Source of the DNA: DMER64 sp049652385
Lineage (GTDB): Bacteria; Bacteroidota; Bacteroidia; Bacteroidales; UBA932
Length of the DNA stretch: 64,000 nucleotides
Direction: 5' to 3'
Assembly: GCA_049652385.1 (NCBI GenBank)
Contig: JBASDX010000008.1
Location: 424,565 to 488,564 of the forward strand
In this document: piece after piece, positions 8,412-17,132 of the stretch
Layout of the letters: each line of letters opens with the position of its first letter
Numbering within the stretch: position 1 is the stretch's first letter
Notes under the pieces: generated by a model
What the model saw: the letters and a program-made list of their open reading frames with translations, nothing else
What the model was told of the DNA's origin: nothing
The model's database searches: none
Translations under genes and position numbers: made by a program

Positions 8412-10188
8412 GCCATACCGACTCGTCGTACGTCAAATGAGGCGATAATGTGTTGAAAACATGATTGTTATACGTGTTCAGCCAGTTTATTTCCCACCTT
8501 TCCATCAATTCCGTCAATAGTGCAGACGTGTCTATGTGGCAGAGTGTTAACGTTTCAAAACCCAGCCACTCTCCAAATTCATTCTCTTTGAGCACTTTAC
8601 AAAACAGGATGTTCTCATGGCGCACACCGTGGGAGCCTTCTCTGTAAATCCCCGGTTCGTTGGAGGTAACCATTCCGGGTAGCATGTCCTGGTCTTTCCA
8701 GGTCATTCTGACCTCTTGCGGGCCTTCGTGAACGCATAAAAAATGGCCTATGCCATGGCCCGTTCCGTGTCCGTAATTCCGGAAATATTTCCAAAGCGGC
8801 TCACGCGCCAGTATGTCCAGGTGAGTTCCTTTGGTACCGGCCAGAAAGACTGCGGCGCTTAGCGCAATCATACCTTTCAGAGCCACCGTGTAGTCTTCTC
8901 TTTCTTGATGAGTTAGCGGTCCCAGGGGAATGGTACGTGTGATATCCGTGGTACCTGTTAAATACTGACCTCCGGAATCTATCAGGTAAAGCCCTTTTTG
9001 TTCCAGCCGGCTTCCTGTTTCTTTTCCATGGCTGTAATGGGGTAAAGCCGCATGGGGACCGTAGGCAGAAATGTATGGAAAACTATCTCCCATAGCCTCT
9101 TCTGCCAAAGCACGTATGGTGGATAACTTTTTGGAAACGGTTTGTTCCGTGAGCGTACTGCCCGTTGTCATTTCTTTTTCAAGCCAGTATAGAAAGCGCA
9201 CCATGGCAATGCCGTCTTGGAGGAAGGCTTTTCTGAAACCGTCTATTTCCACGTCATTTTTGATGGCTTTCTCCAAAATGACAGGGGAGGGATGGTCTTT
9301 GACATGCACGGTCTCCTGCTGTTGGGCAAGTTCTGTAAATACAGTGTAATTCAGCGTACTGCCATCTGCCATAACGGTACTTCCCGGTCTTAATTTTTGC
9401 AAAGCATCGGTAAGTGAATCATAAGGGGCCAACGTTATGCCGTGGTTTTGCAATTCCCGGGCTACATGGTCCGCTGTTTTGCCGGGAGTAATAAACAACT
9501 CGGCTTTCTCCATGCCAACAAGGGCATAAGAAATGGCAACGGTGTTGAAGGGTACGTCTTGGCTGCGGATATTGAAGAGCCAGGCTATCTGATCCAGCTC
9601 GTTCAGCAGGATATGGGAACAGTTTACTGTTCGTATGCTTTCCCTTAGCCAAGCGATTTTATCTTTCGCGCTTCTGCCACTGTATTTTTCTTCCAATATA
9701 TATACCGGATTCATGGGAAAACCGGGTCTGTCAGACCATAGAGCCTGTAGAAAATCTTCTGAAGCATCTATACGGCCTTGCAGGGAAGCCAGTACCTTTT
9801 TTAAGGCTTCCACATCCCGGAACGACATGCATCCTCCGTCAATACCTACCACGGCATGCCGGGGCAGATGGGCAGCCAGCCATTGCGGATAATCTACGGC
9901 ATCGGGAACGCGAAGAGGATGGAGTGCTATACCCGTACCTTCCAGTTCCAGTCGTGCCTGGATAAAATACCGCGTATCTGTCCATAATCCGGCATGCGAG
10001 CGTGTTATGACAACTGTGCCGTAGGAGCCGGTGAAACCGGAAATCCATTTTCTTTGCTGCCACCTTGCCGGAAGGTATTCGCTGCTATGCGGATCTGTTC
10101 CGGAAATGATGACAGCGTCCCAACCTTTTGTCCGCATATAGGAGCGCAAAGCTTCTATTCTGGAAAGAATCGGTTTAATAGTGTGCAT
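8377..10188 (-). CDS. aminopeptidase P (Xaa-Pro aminopeptidase), M24B
   Basis: This 603-residue protein has two creatinase-like N-terminal domains and a C-terminal M24 catalytic domain, the long aminopeptidase P layout. Metal ligands are visible as IDSGGQ...TTDITRT (two Asp), GHGTGHGIGHF (His) and NEPGIYREG (Glu). It releases the N-terminal residue from peptides with proline at position 2, probably in the cytoplasm as I see no signal peptide. Its start overlaps the peptide transporter gene by 14 bases, so uptake and trimming of peptides are co-expressed. It overlaps the SSS gene tail to tail by 35 bases. Confidence 0.95.
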   Translation of the reverse strand: MHTIKPILSRIEALRSYMRTKGWDAVIISGTDPHSSEYLPARWQQRKWISGFTGSYGTVVITRSHAGLWTDTRYFIQARLELEGTGIALHPLRVPDAVDYPQWLAAHLPRHAVVGIDGGCMSFRDVEALKKVLASLQGRIDASEDFLQALWSDRPGFPMNPVYILEEKYSGRSAKDKIAWLRESIRTVNCSHILLNELDQIAWLFNIRSQDVPFNTVAISYALVGMEKAELFITPGKTADHVARELQNHGITLAPYDSLTDALQKLRPGSTVMADGSTLNYTVFTELAQQQETVHVKDHPSPVILEKAIKNDVEIDGFRKAFLQDGIAMVRFLYWLEKEMTTGSTLTEQTVSKKLSTIRALAEEAMGDSFPYISAYGPHAALPHYSHGKETGSRLEQKGLYLIDSGGQYLTGTTDITRTIPLGPLTHQEREDYTVALKGMIALSAAVFLAGTKGTHLDILAREPLWKYFRNYGHGTGHGIGHFLCVHEGPQEVRMTWKDQDMLPGMVTSNEPGIYREGSHGVRHENILFCKVLKENEFGEWLGFETLTLCHIDTSALLTELMERWEINWLNTYNNHVFNTLSPHLTYDESVWLKEKTTPVSAP

Positions 10189-11482
10189 GATCAGATATAT
10201 TTTTCTTGATAACCAACCTATTGAAAAGAATCAGTCCTATAACCGTAGTCAGTCCGACGCCGCTGAACAGGAGCCATAAGAGATCAGGTCTGTTCATATG
10301 GTCCACAAAGTGCCTGTACAAGGGTGCTCCAATAAATCCTCCTACAAAACTGCCGATGACACTACAAAAAAAAGAATAACCCATATAGAGCCCTTTTTTA
10401 TCTTCCGGAGCAATCAAACCTACAAAGGAATTGAATTTGGGATGGGCCGTCATTTCCCCCAAAGTAAAAACAACGCTGCCCGTAATAAAAACCCATGCAT
10501 ATTTTGAGATGGCCAATACAGCCATGCCCAGAGCTCCCAAAACAACTCCTGTAATAATGGTGGGAACGGCTTTATAGCGACTCACAATCCTGGATACAAA
10601 CAGCTGTAAAAGAATAATCACACCGGCGTTCAATACGGTAACATGCTCTACGTCAAAAGCCCAGTTTGTTTCCCTGCCGGTAAACAAGGACAGAAAGCCG
10701 TTAACGGCTTCATTGACAGGGGTCATGTCCATATGTTCGTTGACGTACCATAACACCGTGCCGTATATTTGGAAATACATAATCCAAAATCCGGAGTATA
10801 TCAAAATCATAAGCACAAACCTCCAGTCCCGGAATACGGAGGCCAGATTTTGGGCTACCTTCACCAAAGAACCTTCTTTATTTTTGGGTATCGGGTCTTT
10901 GTATAGGAAAATATTCATGAGCAACAGCACCATACCTGCTGCGGCGGCCATCCAGAATACGTAGCTGTAGGAATATTTTTTTAGCGTAGGTACCAACAGG
11001 AGTGGAAACAAGAAGGCACCTAAATTGATGGACCAATAAAAAATGCCAAAACCCAACGTAGAGTTTTTTTCTGTCGTACTGTGGGCTATGGTTCCGGAAA
11101 TAACCGGTTTGAACAATCCGGCTCCTATGGCCATGATAATGAGCGAGGCAAACACCAAACCGTAGGAACTCATGCAGCCGGTTAGAAAATAGCCTAACGT
11201 AAGGCAGGTAAAAGCAACCATAAGCATGTTCCTGAATCCGTAGCGGTCTGCCAAAGCACCGGCAAATAAAGGAATGAAATACAAAAGCGGAGGAATGGTT
11301 CCCATAATGGCACCTGCCGCTTCTCTGGAAAAACCCAGCCCGCCTTCTGAAGGATTCAAGATTAAATAAACGGATAAAATGGATAGCACCCCGTAATAGG
11401 CTCCTCGCTCAAAAAACTCCATGCCAATGGCTGTCCAATAATTTTTTGTAAAGGAGCGGATGCCGGATTCTTGTTTTTTCAT
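10175..11482 (-). CDS. POT-family proton-coupled di/tripeptide transporter
   Basis: The 435-residue MFS protein has about 12 membrane segments. The N-terminal helix holds EFFERGAYYG, the ExxER proton-coupling motif of POT/PepT transporters. It brings di- and tripeptides in with protons. It is the first gene of a two-gene operon with aminopeptidase P. The upstream region (11483-11593, 111 bases) has only a near match to the -7 box (TAACTTTA) about 7 bases before its start, and is shared with the divergent rpsA promoter. Confidence 0.92.
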   Translation of the reverse strand: MKKQESGIRSFTKNYWTAIGMEFFERGAYYGVLSILSVYLILNPSEGGLGFSREAAGAIMGTIPPLLYFIPLFAGALADRYGFRNMLMVAFTCLTLGYFLTGCMSSYGLVFASLIIMAIGAGLFKPVISGTIAHSTTEKNSTLGFGIFYWSINLGAFLFPLLLVPTLKKYSYSYVFWMAAAAGMVLLLMNIFLYKDPIPKNKEGSLVKVAQNLASVFRDWRFVLMILIYSGFWIMYFQIYGTVLWYVNEHMDMTPVNEAVNGFLSLFTGRETNWAFDVEHVTVLNAGVIILLQLFVSRIVSRYKAVPTIITGVVLGALGMAVLAISKYAWVFITGSVVFTLGEMTAHPKFNSFVGLIAPEDKKGLYMGYSFFCSVIGSFVGGFIGAPLYRHFVDHMNRPDLLWLLFSGVGLTTVIGLILFNRLVIKKNISDHAHY

Positions 11483-11524
11483 GTCCGTAAAGTTACATTC
11501 TTTTGATAATTAAAAAATAACGTT

Positions 11525-11532
11525 TACTTTTG
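11525..11532 (+). promoter_or_regulatory. -7 box (TACTTTTG) for rpsA
   Basis: TACTTTTG fits TAnnTTTG and predicts a start near 11537, giving rpsA a leader of about 57 bases, longer than most in this window. A short CCCT/AGGG inverted repeat in the leader (11537-11548) is too weak to call a regulatory structure. Confidence 0.65.
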
Positions 11533-11593
11533 CAGCCCCTTACAAGGGATTACAAATAAAGTCTAACATCTTAATATTTACCGAAATTTTTAC

Positions 11594-13525
11594 ATGGCAA
11601 AAGAAAAAGAATTGTCCCCTAAAAAAGTCCTGACAGAATTGCAGGATCCGGATGATATCATAATCCGGGAAAAAGAAGAAACAGAAGATTACTCAGAGGA
11701 AGCTCCCGAAGTTACCGGAGTACAAAAAAACAAAAAAAGCAATGCGTCCATTCCGGGCGATAAATTCAACTGGGATTCACTGGAAGAAGAAGACGTATAC
11801 GATTCAGACAGAAGCGTGATAGAAGACCTTTATGCGCAGACACTCAGCAAAGTAATTGAGAATGAAATCGTAGACGGCACCGTTGTGGCTCTTAACAAAA
11901 GAGAAGTTATCGTTAACATCGGTTTTAAGAGCGAAGGTGTTATTTCTATCAACGAATTCCGCTACAATCCGGAATTGGCTGTCGGAGACGTAGTAGACGT
12001 TTATGTAGAAACGGCCGAAGACAGGAAAGGACAATTGATCATATCACACAAAAAAGCAAGGTCGCTGCGTTCCTGGGATCGGGTCAATGAGGCGTTCGAT
12101 AAGGATGAGATAGTGAAAGGATATATCAAATGCCGCACCAAAGGCGGTATGATTGTGGATATCTTTGGTATCGAAGCTTTTTTACCGGGTTCCCAAATTG
12201 ACGTGAAACCCATTCGCGACTATGATATTTACGTGGATAAAACCATGGAATTCAAGATTGTGAAAATCAATCACGAATACAGGAACGTGGTCGTGTCGCA
12301 CAAAGCGCTGATAGAAGCAGAACTGGAAGCCCAGAAAGCCGATATCATTGGTAAATTGGAAAAAGGTCAGATCCTGGAAGGAACCGTCAAGAACATTACT
12401 TCTTACGGAGTATTTATTGACCTGGGAGGCGTTGACGGATTGATTCATATCACCGACTTGTCCTGGGGCAGGATTAACCATCCGGAAGAAATTGTGCAAT
12501 TGGATCAGAAGATCAATGTGGTTATTTTGGATTTTGACGACACCAAAAAACGTATTGCACTTGGACTTAAACAATTGACTCCTCATCCGTGGGATGCTGT
12601 AGGAGACGATATTACTGTAGGTACTGTGGTAAAAGGTCGTGTAGTCGTTATTGCCGATTACGGAGCCTTTGTGGAAGTACAGCCCGGCGTGGAAGGTTTG
12701 ATTCACGTGACAGAAATTTCCTGGTCTTCGCATTTGCGTAGTGCACAAGACTTCCTTAAGGTAGGACAAGAGGTAGATGCAGTTGTTCTTACCATTGATA
12801 AAGAAGAGAGAAAGATGTCTCTGGGTATCAAACAGTTGAAACCCGACCCCTGGGCCACCATCAATGATAAATACCCGGTAGACTCCAAGCACAAAGCCGT
12901 TGTCAGGAACTTTACCAATTTTGGCATTTTTGTGGAACTGGAAGAAGGTGTTGAAGGTTTGGTACATATCAGCGACTTGTCCTGGTCCAGGAAAGTAAAA
13001 CATCCGTCTGAGTTTACTTCCATTGGAGAAGAATTGGAAATCATTGTGCTGGAAGTAGACCAGGAGAACAGAAGGCTTCGTCTGGGACACAAACAACTGG
13101 AAGAAAATCCCTGGGAAGTTTTTGAAACGGTCTTTACGCCCGGCTCCGTTCATGAAGGTACCATCACACAAATTACAGACAAGGGTGCCTCTGTTGCCTT
13201 ACCATACGGCATAGATACTTTTGTAGCCCAGAGGAACCTGATGAAAGAAGACGAAAGTGCCTTGGAACCGGAAGAAAAACTTCCTTTCAAAGTATTGGAA
13301 TTTAATAAAAACAACAAACGGATTGTCGTTTCACATACTCATACCTGGGAGCAGGAACAGAAGAAAGAAGCTGCATCCAGGGAGCGTAAGGAATCGGAAG
13401 CAGAATCTACCCAAAAGGCTGTGAAAAAATTGAAAGCCAATTTAGAAAAAACAACGTTGGGTGATATTTCAGAACTGGCTGCTCTTAAATCTGAGATGGA
13501 ACAAAATGCCGCTAAAGCTGACTAG
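11594..13525 (+). CDS. rpsA: 30S ribosomal protein S1
   Basis: The protein has 643 residues with an acidic N-terminal extension (about 1-90) and six S1 RNA-binding repeats, at about 95-160, 180-245, 262-330, 345-415, 430-500 and 515-585. Repeats 3-5 show the classical GxFVxL..GVEGLIHxxxxSW pattern. The tail is lysine-rich. S1 binds mRNA at the ribosome. Many Bacteroidota messages lack Shine-Dalgarno sequences, and several in this window look leaderless, so its role here is of interest. The last 20 bases overlap the start of the RNase Z gene. Confidence 0.97.
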   Translation: MAKEKELSPKKVLTELQDPDDIIIREKEETEDYSEEAPEVTGVQKNKKSNASIPGDKFNWDSLEEEDVYDSDRSVIEDLYAQTLSKVIENEIVDGTVVALNKREVIVNIGFKSEGVISINEFRYNPELAVGDVVDVYVETAEDRKGQLIISHKKARSLRSWDRVNEAFDKDEIVKGYIKCRTKGGMIVDIFGIEAFLPGSQIDVKPIRDYDIYVDKTMEFKIVKINHEYRNVVVSHKALIEAELEAQKADIIGKLEKGQILEGTVKNITSYGVFIDLGGVDGLIHITDLSWGRINHPEEIVQLDQKINVVILDFDDTKKRIALGLKQLTPHPWDAVGDDITVGTVVKGRVVVIADYGAFVEVQPGVEGLIHVTEISWSSHLRSAQDFLKVGQEVDAVVLTIDKEERKMSLGIKQLKPDPWATINDKYPVDSKHKAVVRNFTNFGIFVELEEGVEGLVHISDLSWSRKVKHPSEFTSIGEELEIIVLEVDQENRRLRLGHKQLEENPWEVFETVFTPGSVHEGTITQITDKGASVALPYGIDTFVAQRNLMKEDESALEPEEKLPFKVLEFNKNNKRIVVSHTHTWEQEQKKEAASRERKESEAESTQKAVKKLKANLEKTTLGDISELAALKSEMEQNAAKAD

Positions 13526-14306
13526 TTTGGGGTGTGCTTCTGCACTGCCTACAAAAGAGAATTTTTTTACCGCTCACGTACTTCATGTACGTGGGCGGTC
13601 TTTTCTATTGGACTGCGGGGAAGGTACACAATTGCGGTTGAAACAGCTTGGGATTTCGCTTGGATCATTCGACAGGGTATTCATCACGCATCTGCACGCA
13701 GATCATGTCTTTGGTTTGCCGGGGCTGTTATCTTCCATGCATCTGCTGGAAAGAAAAAAACCTTTTTATATCCACGCACCGGCCGGCATGGAAAAAATGA
13801 TTTCGTTTTATTTTGATTTCCTGGGAAGGGACGATTCGTCTTTCCCTATTGTGCACGTACCGGTGGAAGGTGACGGGCTTTTTACCGTATTTGAAGGGGA
13901 TACGGTACGTGTTCAGGCCTTCCCGCTCAACCATGGAGTCCCGACGTACGGGTATTTATTTAACGAAGTACCGGTAAGAAAAAGCAGGCCCCGGTCTGTT
14001 GCTTATTGTACAGATACGGCTCCTTTTCCTGAGCTTGCAGCATGGGTCAAAGGAGTGGATTTGCTGTTTCACGAGGCTACGTATCTGGAGGAAGAATTGC
14101 ACGCTGCCCAAAAATACAAACACAGTACGGCAAGACAAGCTGCCCAAACGGCTTTGGAAGCCGGCGCAGGTACATTGGTTCTGGGGCATTTTTCCTCCAG
14201 GTATGAAGAAAATGATATTTTTCTGGAACAAGCCCGGGCCGTGTTTCCCAACACAGAATTATGTACAGAGGGAGCTGTGTTTACCGTGCCAAGAGCATGT
14301 GTATGA
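13506..14306 (+). CDS. rnz: short RNase Z-like metallo-beta-lactamase phosphodiesterase (exosite arm missing)
   Basis: The 266-residue protein starts MPLKLTSLGCASALPT. The ATG at 13506 overlaps rpsA by 20 bases. Metal ligands are THLHADH (His62, His64, Asp66, His67), His143 in LNHGVP, Asp170 in YCTDT and His228 in GHFSSRY. The RNase Z HST loop is present (His206). RNase Z makes the mature 3' end of tRNAs. Between GYLF (149-152) and YCTDT (167-171) there are only about 14 residues, where B. subtilis and E. coli enzymes have about 50 that form the flexible tRNA-binding arm. Fold and active site are complete, so it is not a broken gene, but the substrate mode may differ. Confidence 0.88.
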   Translation: MPLKLTSLGCASALPTKENFFTAHVLHVRGRSFLLDCGEGTQLRLKQLGISLGSFDRVFITHLHADHVFGLPGLLSSMHLLERKKPFYIHAPAGMEKMISFYFDFLGRDDSSFPIVHVPVEGDGLFTVFEGDTVRVQAFPLNHGVPTYGYLFNEVPVRKSRPRSVAYCTDTAPFPELAAWVKGVDLLFHEATYLEEELHAAQKYKHSTARQAAQTALEAGAGTLVLGHFSSRYEENDIFLEQARAVFPNTELCTEGAVFTVPRACV

Positions 14307-14315
14307 TCTATTGCT

Positions 14316-14323
14316 TACATTTG
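14316..14323 (+). promoter_or_regulatory. -7 box (TACATTTG) 4 bases before the S41 protease ATG
   Basis: TACATTTG fits TAnnTTTG and ends 4 bases before the ATG at 14328. By the spacing seen at the SRP RNA gene, the transcript should start at the AUG itself. Confidence 0.65.
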
Positions 14324-14327
14324 TTTT

Positions 14328-15956
14328 ATGATAACAAAGTTAAAAACCGAATTCCGGAGCAAACGCAATTTTTTAGGTCTGTTGGTTCTTTTGATGCCAA
14401 TTTTTGTTGCAGGTCAAATCACGCAGGTACATGAAGAAGTAAAGAAAGTAGGGCAAGTGTTGTTTTTTGTGCATCAGTTCTATCTCGATTCCCTCAACAC
14501 AACTGAAATTACAGACCAAATGCTCAAGGATTTTATAAGCAAACTGGATCCGCATTCTTCTTACATCCCGGCGGAAGAAGTGCGGGCCATGAATGAACCC
14601 CTGGAAGGGAATTTTGAAGGCGTAGGGATTGAGTTTGCCATACTTGCCGATACACTCATAGTAGTCAATCCCGTAGCAGGTGGCCCTTCCGATTTGGTAG
14701 GTATTATGGCTGATGACAGAATTGTAGCCGTTGATGGAGTACCTGTTTGTTCACCGGAACTGAACGAACAAAAAGTCTATACTTTGTTGAAGGGACCCAA
14801 AGGCACGCGCGTAGCTTTGACAGTCATGCGTCCGGGTAAACGGGAGCCGCTCTTCTTTCATGTGACCAGAGATAAAATACCTATCCACAGCGTAGATGCG
14901 GCCTATTGGGCAGCTCCGGGCATCATGTATATTAAAATCAATAAGTTTGCCATGACCACGCAGGATGAATTCATTGATGCTTTCAAAAATCTGCACCAAA
15001 TGCCGGAAGGTCTGATTTTAGATTTGCAGGGTAACGGAGGCGGCTATCTGGGTGCAGCGCTTTTTCTGGCAGAACAATTTTTAGAGGGGGGGCAATTGAT
15101 TTTATATGCAGAGGGAAAAGCACAACAACGACAGGATATGGAAGCTTCCGGAATGGGATTCTTTATCGATACGCCTGTTGTGGTGCTTATCAATGAAGGA
15201 TCGGCCTCGGCCAGTGAAATTGTTGCAGGGGCTTTGCAAGATTGGGACAGAGCCACGATTGTGGGTAGAAGATCTTTTGGCAAAGGACTTGTGCAGCAAT
15301 TGTTTCCTATAGAAGACGGTTCTGAACTCAGATTGACTGTTGCCCGTTACCACACACCCAGTGGTCGCATGATTCAATCTCCGTACCGAATGGGAGATAA
15401 GGAAGCGTATTATAAAAATTTCCGGGACAGGTACAGGAAAGGAGAATATTTTAACAAAGACAGTCTTTTTGTTCAGGATTCTTTAATATACAAAACGTTA
15501 AAGAAAAACAGACCGGTATACGGAGGGGGTGGAATCATACCGGATGTTTTTGTTCCGGCTGATACTACCTACTATTCTCCGTTTTATATAGAATCTGCCA
15601 GAAAGGGGCTTTTGCACGCCTTCATGAACGAATATCTGGATAAGGAGAGAAAGCTTTTGGCCGGCAGGTACAAAACATTTGAAGCTTTTGACGCAGCCGT
15701 TTCTTTGGACCGGGTACCCTTTGCCGCTTTCCTTGAATATGCGGCAAGAGAAGGGTTGGTTCCGGAAGAGGGCGATCTGATAAAATCGGGCTACCACATG
15801 AGGATGCAGATGAAGGCCATCATGGCCTCCCGGTTGTTTGGTCAGGATTGTTTTTACAAGATTGTGAACAGGGTTTTACCGGAGTATAACAAAGCCCTGG
15901 AAGTCATTCAGGACCTGCTTTCTATCACACCCGATCCTAACAATTCATCGCCTTGA
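14328..15956 (+). CDS. S41-family C-terminal processing peptidase, periplasmic
   Basis: The protein has 542 residues. An N-terminal hydrophobic segment (about 16-30) acts as a signal or anchor. A PDZ domain (about 85-175) is followed by the S41 core with NEGSASASE (nucleophile Ser) and GRRSFGKG (general-base Lys), the Ser-Lys dyad of tail-specific proteases. It cuts C-terminal regions of periplasmic or envelope proteins. The C-terminal 150 residues are a helical extension found in Bacteroidota members. It has its own promoter directly at the ATG, and its tail overlaps the convergent mnmA by 49 bases. Confidence 0.93.
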   Translation: MITKLKTEFRSKRNFLGLLVLLMPIFVAGQITQVHEEVKKVGQVLFFVHQFYLDSLNTTEITDQMLKDFISKLDPHSSYIPAEEVRAMNEPLEGNFEGVGIEFAILADTLIVVNPVAGGPSDLVGIMADDRIVAVDGVPVCSPELNEQKVYTLLKGPKGTRVALTVMRPGKREPLFFHVTRDKIPIHSVDAAYWAAPGIMYIKINKFAMTTQDEFIDAFKNLHQMPEGLILDLQGNGGGYLGAALFLAEQFLEGGQLILYAEGKAQQRQDMEASGMGFFIDTPVVVLINEGSASASEIVAGALQDWDRATIVGRRSFGKGLVQQLFPIEDGSELRLTVARYHTPSGRMIQSPYRMGDKEAYYKNFRDRYRKGEYFNKDSLFVQDSLIYKTLKKNRPVYGGGGIIPDVFVPADTTYYSPFYIESARKGLLHAFMNEYLDKERKLLAGRYKTFEAFDAAVSLDRVPFAAFLEYAAREGLVPEEGDLIKSGYHMRMQMKAIMASRLFGQDCFYKIVNRVLPEYNKALEVIQDLLSITPDPNNSSP

Positions 15957-17002
15957 TACCAGGCGGCAAATTGTCCCGGTGTTATACCTCGCTGCGGCTG
16001 GGTGAACCGTATGGCCATACCGTTATCATACATGAGTTCTGCTTCCTGTAGCGGTTGTCTGTAACGGATACGTACCCGGTAGGTGCGTTTTTCTCCTTTT
16101 GCCATTCGCAGCTCGGGGCGGATCCAGTGAACATCTTCGTCAGCTATGAAAAGTGATTGGTGATAGAGTCCCGGATGGTCTTGTCCTTCACCTACGTACA
16201 AGGTGTTGGTGGACGAATCTGTTTCGAGTACAAACAGGGGGTTAATATGTCCGCCTATGTGCAAACCTTTGCGTTGTCCTATGGTGTAATAATGGACTCC
16301 ATTATGTTTTCCGATAATTTTTTTGGTACCGTCTTTGAAAATTTCGACGACATCTCCCGTCCTGGGGGCCAAACGTTGTTGTAAAAACACCGGCAAATCA
16401 ACTTTTCCAATAAAACAAATGCCTTGTGAATCTTTTCTGTCTGTAGCGGGCAAATGGTGTTCTCCGGCCAACCGGCGTACGTCTTCTTTTGTCAGATATC
16501 CTATGGGAAACAGGGTCTTGGAGAGTTGTTCCTGGTTAAGCTGGCATAAAAAGTACGATTGGTCTTTGTTGGGGTCCAAACCGGTCAAAAGCCTGTAAGT
16601 TCCCGTATCCGTTTGATCCGTTCTGCAATAGTGCCCGGTGGCCACTTTGTCGACACCCCATTGAAGGGCATGGTCCAGGAAGGCATCAAACTTGATTTCC
16701 CGGTTGCATAACACATCGGGATTGGGCGTTCTCCCTTTGGCATATTCACCAAACATATAATCTACCACGCGTTCTCTGTATACCCGGCTCAGGTCCACAT
16801 ACGAAAAAGGAATGTCCAGTTTGCGTGCTGTCAGTTTGGCCATGTCAAGATCTTCTTCCCAGGCACAATCTCCGTGCAGGGTACCGGTAGTGTCGTGCCA
16901 GTTGCGCATAAAAACTCCAATAAGTTCATGACCCTGCTGTTTGAGCAGCAAGGCGGCTACTGAGGAATCTACTCCTCCCGATAAAGCTACAACTACGCGC
17001 AT
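15908..17002 (-). CDS. mnmA: tRNA-specific 2-thiouridylase MnmA
   Basis: I take the ATG at 17002 as start (364 residues), because upstream in-frame codons run through the SRP RNA gene. The PP-loop SGGVDSSVA lies at residues 8-16, the catalytic cysteines are in NPDVLCNREIKF and SQGICFIG, and the family C-terminal beta-barrel follows. MnmA thiolates U34 of Glu, Gln and Lys tRNAs. No -7 box is seen between the SRP RNA terminator and the ATG, 9 bases apart, so expression may rely on read-through from ffs or a weak promoter inside it. It overlaps the S41 gene tail to tail. Confidence 0.96.
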   Translation of the reverse strand: MRVVVALSGGVDSSVAALLLKQQGHELIGVFMRNWHDTTGTLHGDCAWEEDLDMAKLTARKLDIPFSYVDLSRVYRERVVDYMFGEYAKGRTPNPDVLCNREIKFDAFLDHALQWGVDKVATGHYCRTDQTDTGTYRLLTGLDPNKDQSYFLCQLNQEQLSKTLFPIGYLTKEDVRRLAGEHHLPATDRKDSQGICFIGKVDLPVFLQQRLAPRTGDVVEIFKDGTKKIIGKHNGVHYYTIGQRKGLHIGGHINPLFVLETDSSTNTLYVGEGQDHPGLYHQSLFIADEDVHWIRPELRMAKGEKRTYRVRIRYRQPLQEAELMYDNGMAIRFTQPQRGITPGQFAAWYQGDELLGSGVIESRS

Positions 17003-17010
17003 ATGCCAAT

Positions 17011-17023
17011 AAAAAAGGGTAAG
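17011..17023 (-). terminator. 3' stem and U-tract ending the SRP RNA
   Basis: The 3' strand of the closing helix (CTTACCC, 17023-17017) is followed directly by six T on the minus strand (17016-17011), an intrinsic-terminator-like end. The mnmA ATG lies 9 bases further on. Confidence 0.65.
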
Positions 17024-17113
17024 CTTGATGTATCGCACCGCTACAACCACCTACCCTTGCTGTCTTCCAACCCTGGGGGAGTTCAGTGGGAGCTGGTCGT
17101 ACATGACTTACCC
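17017..17113 (-). ncRNA. ffs: signal recognition particle RNA, small bacterial (4.5S) type
   Basis: About 97 bases on the minus strand. The 5' end GGGTAAG pairs perfectly with the 3' end CTTACCC, and ATGTA pairs with TACAT just inside. The apical part carries the conserved SRP core CCCAGGGTTGGAAGACAGCA followed by AGGGTAGG, with the GGAA tetraloop and the asymmetric internal loop that bind Ffh. SRP RNA with Ffh targets membrane proteins to FtsY and the Sec translocon. A -7 box TACCTTTG (17118-17125) ends 4 bases before the first G, with TTTTG at 17144-17148 as -33, inside the 3' end of cdd. That spacing is the internal ruler used for other promoters here. Confidence 0.94.
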
Positions 17114-17117
17114 GGTG

Positions 17118-17125
17118 CAAAGGTA
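17118..17125 (-). promoter_or_regulatory. -7 box (TACCTTTG) of the SRP RNA gene
   Basis: TACCTTTG lies on the minus strand with a -33-like TTTTG (17144-17148) 18 bases upstream. The RNA 5' end, fixed by its terminal helix, is 5 bases past the last G of the box. Confidence 0.8.
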
Positions 17126-17132
17126 CGAAAAA

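Noticed and set aside
11537..11560. Inverted repeat CCCT/AGGG in the rpsA leader as a riboswitch or autoregulation hairpin
   Set aside because: Only four pairs, with no conserved motif I can recognise.
12182..13171. Long open frame (about 329 codons) antisense to rpsA
   Set aside because: It mirrors the S1 repeats of rpsA on the opposite strand, and the protein is rich in Phe, His and Asn with no family signal. I treat it as a shadow of the biased rpsA codons.
17003..17050. Longer N-terminus for MnmA reading through 17003-17050
   Set aside because: These codons are the 3' half of the SRP RNA gene. The conserved protein begins MRVVVALSGG at 17002.
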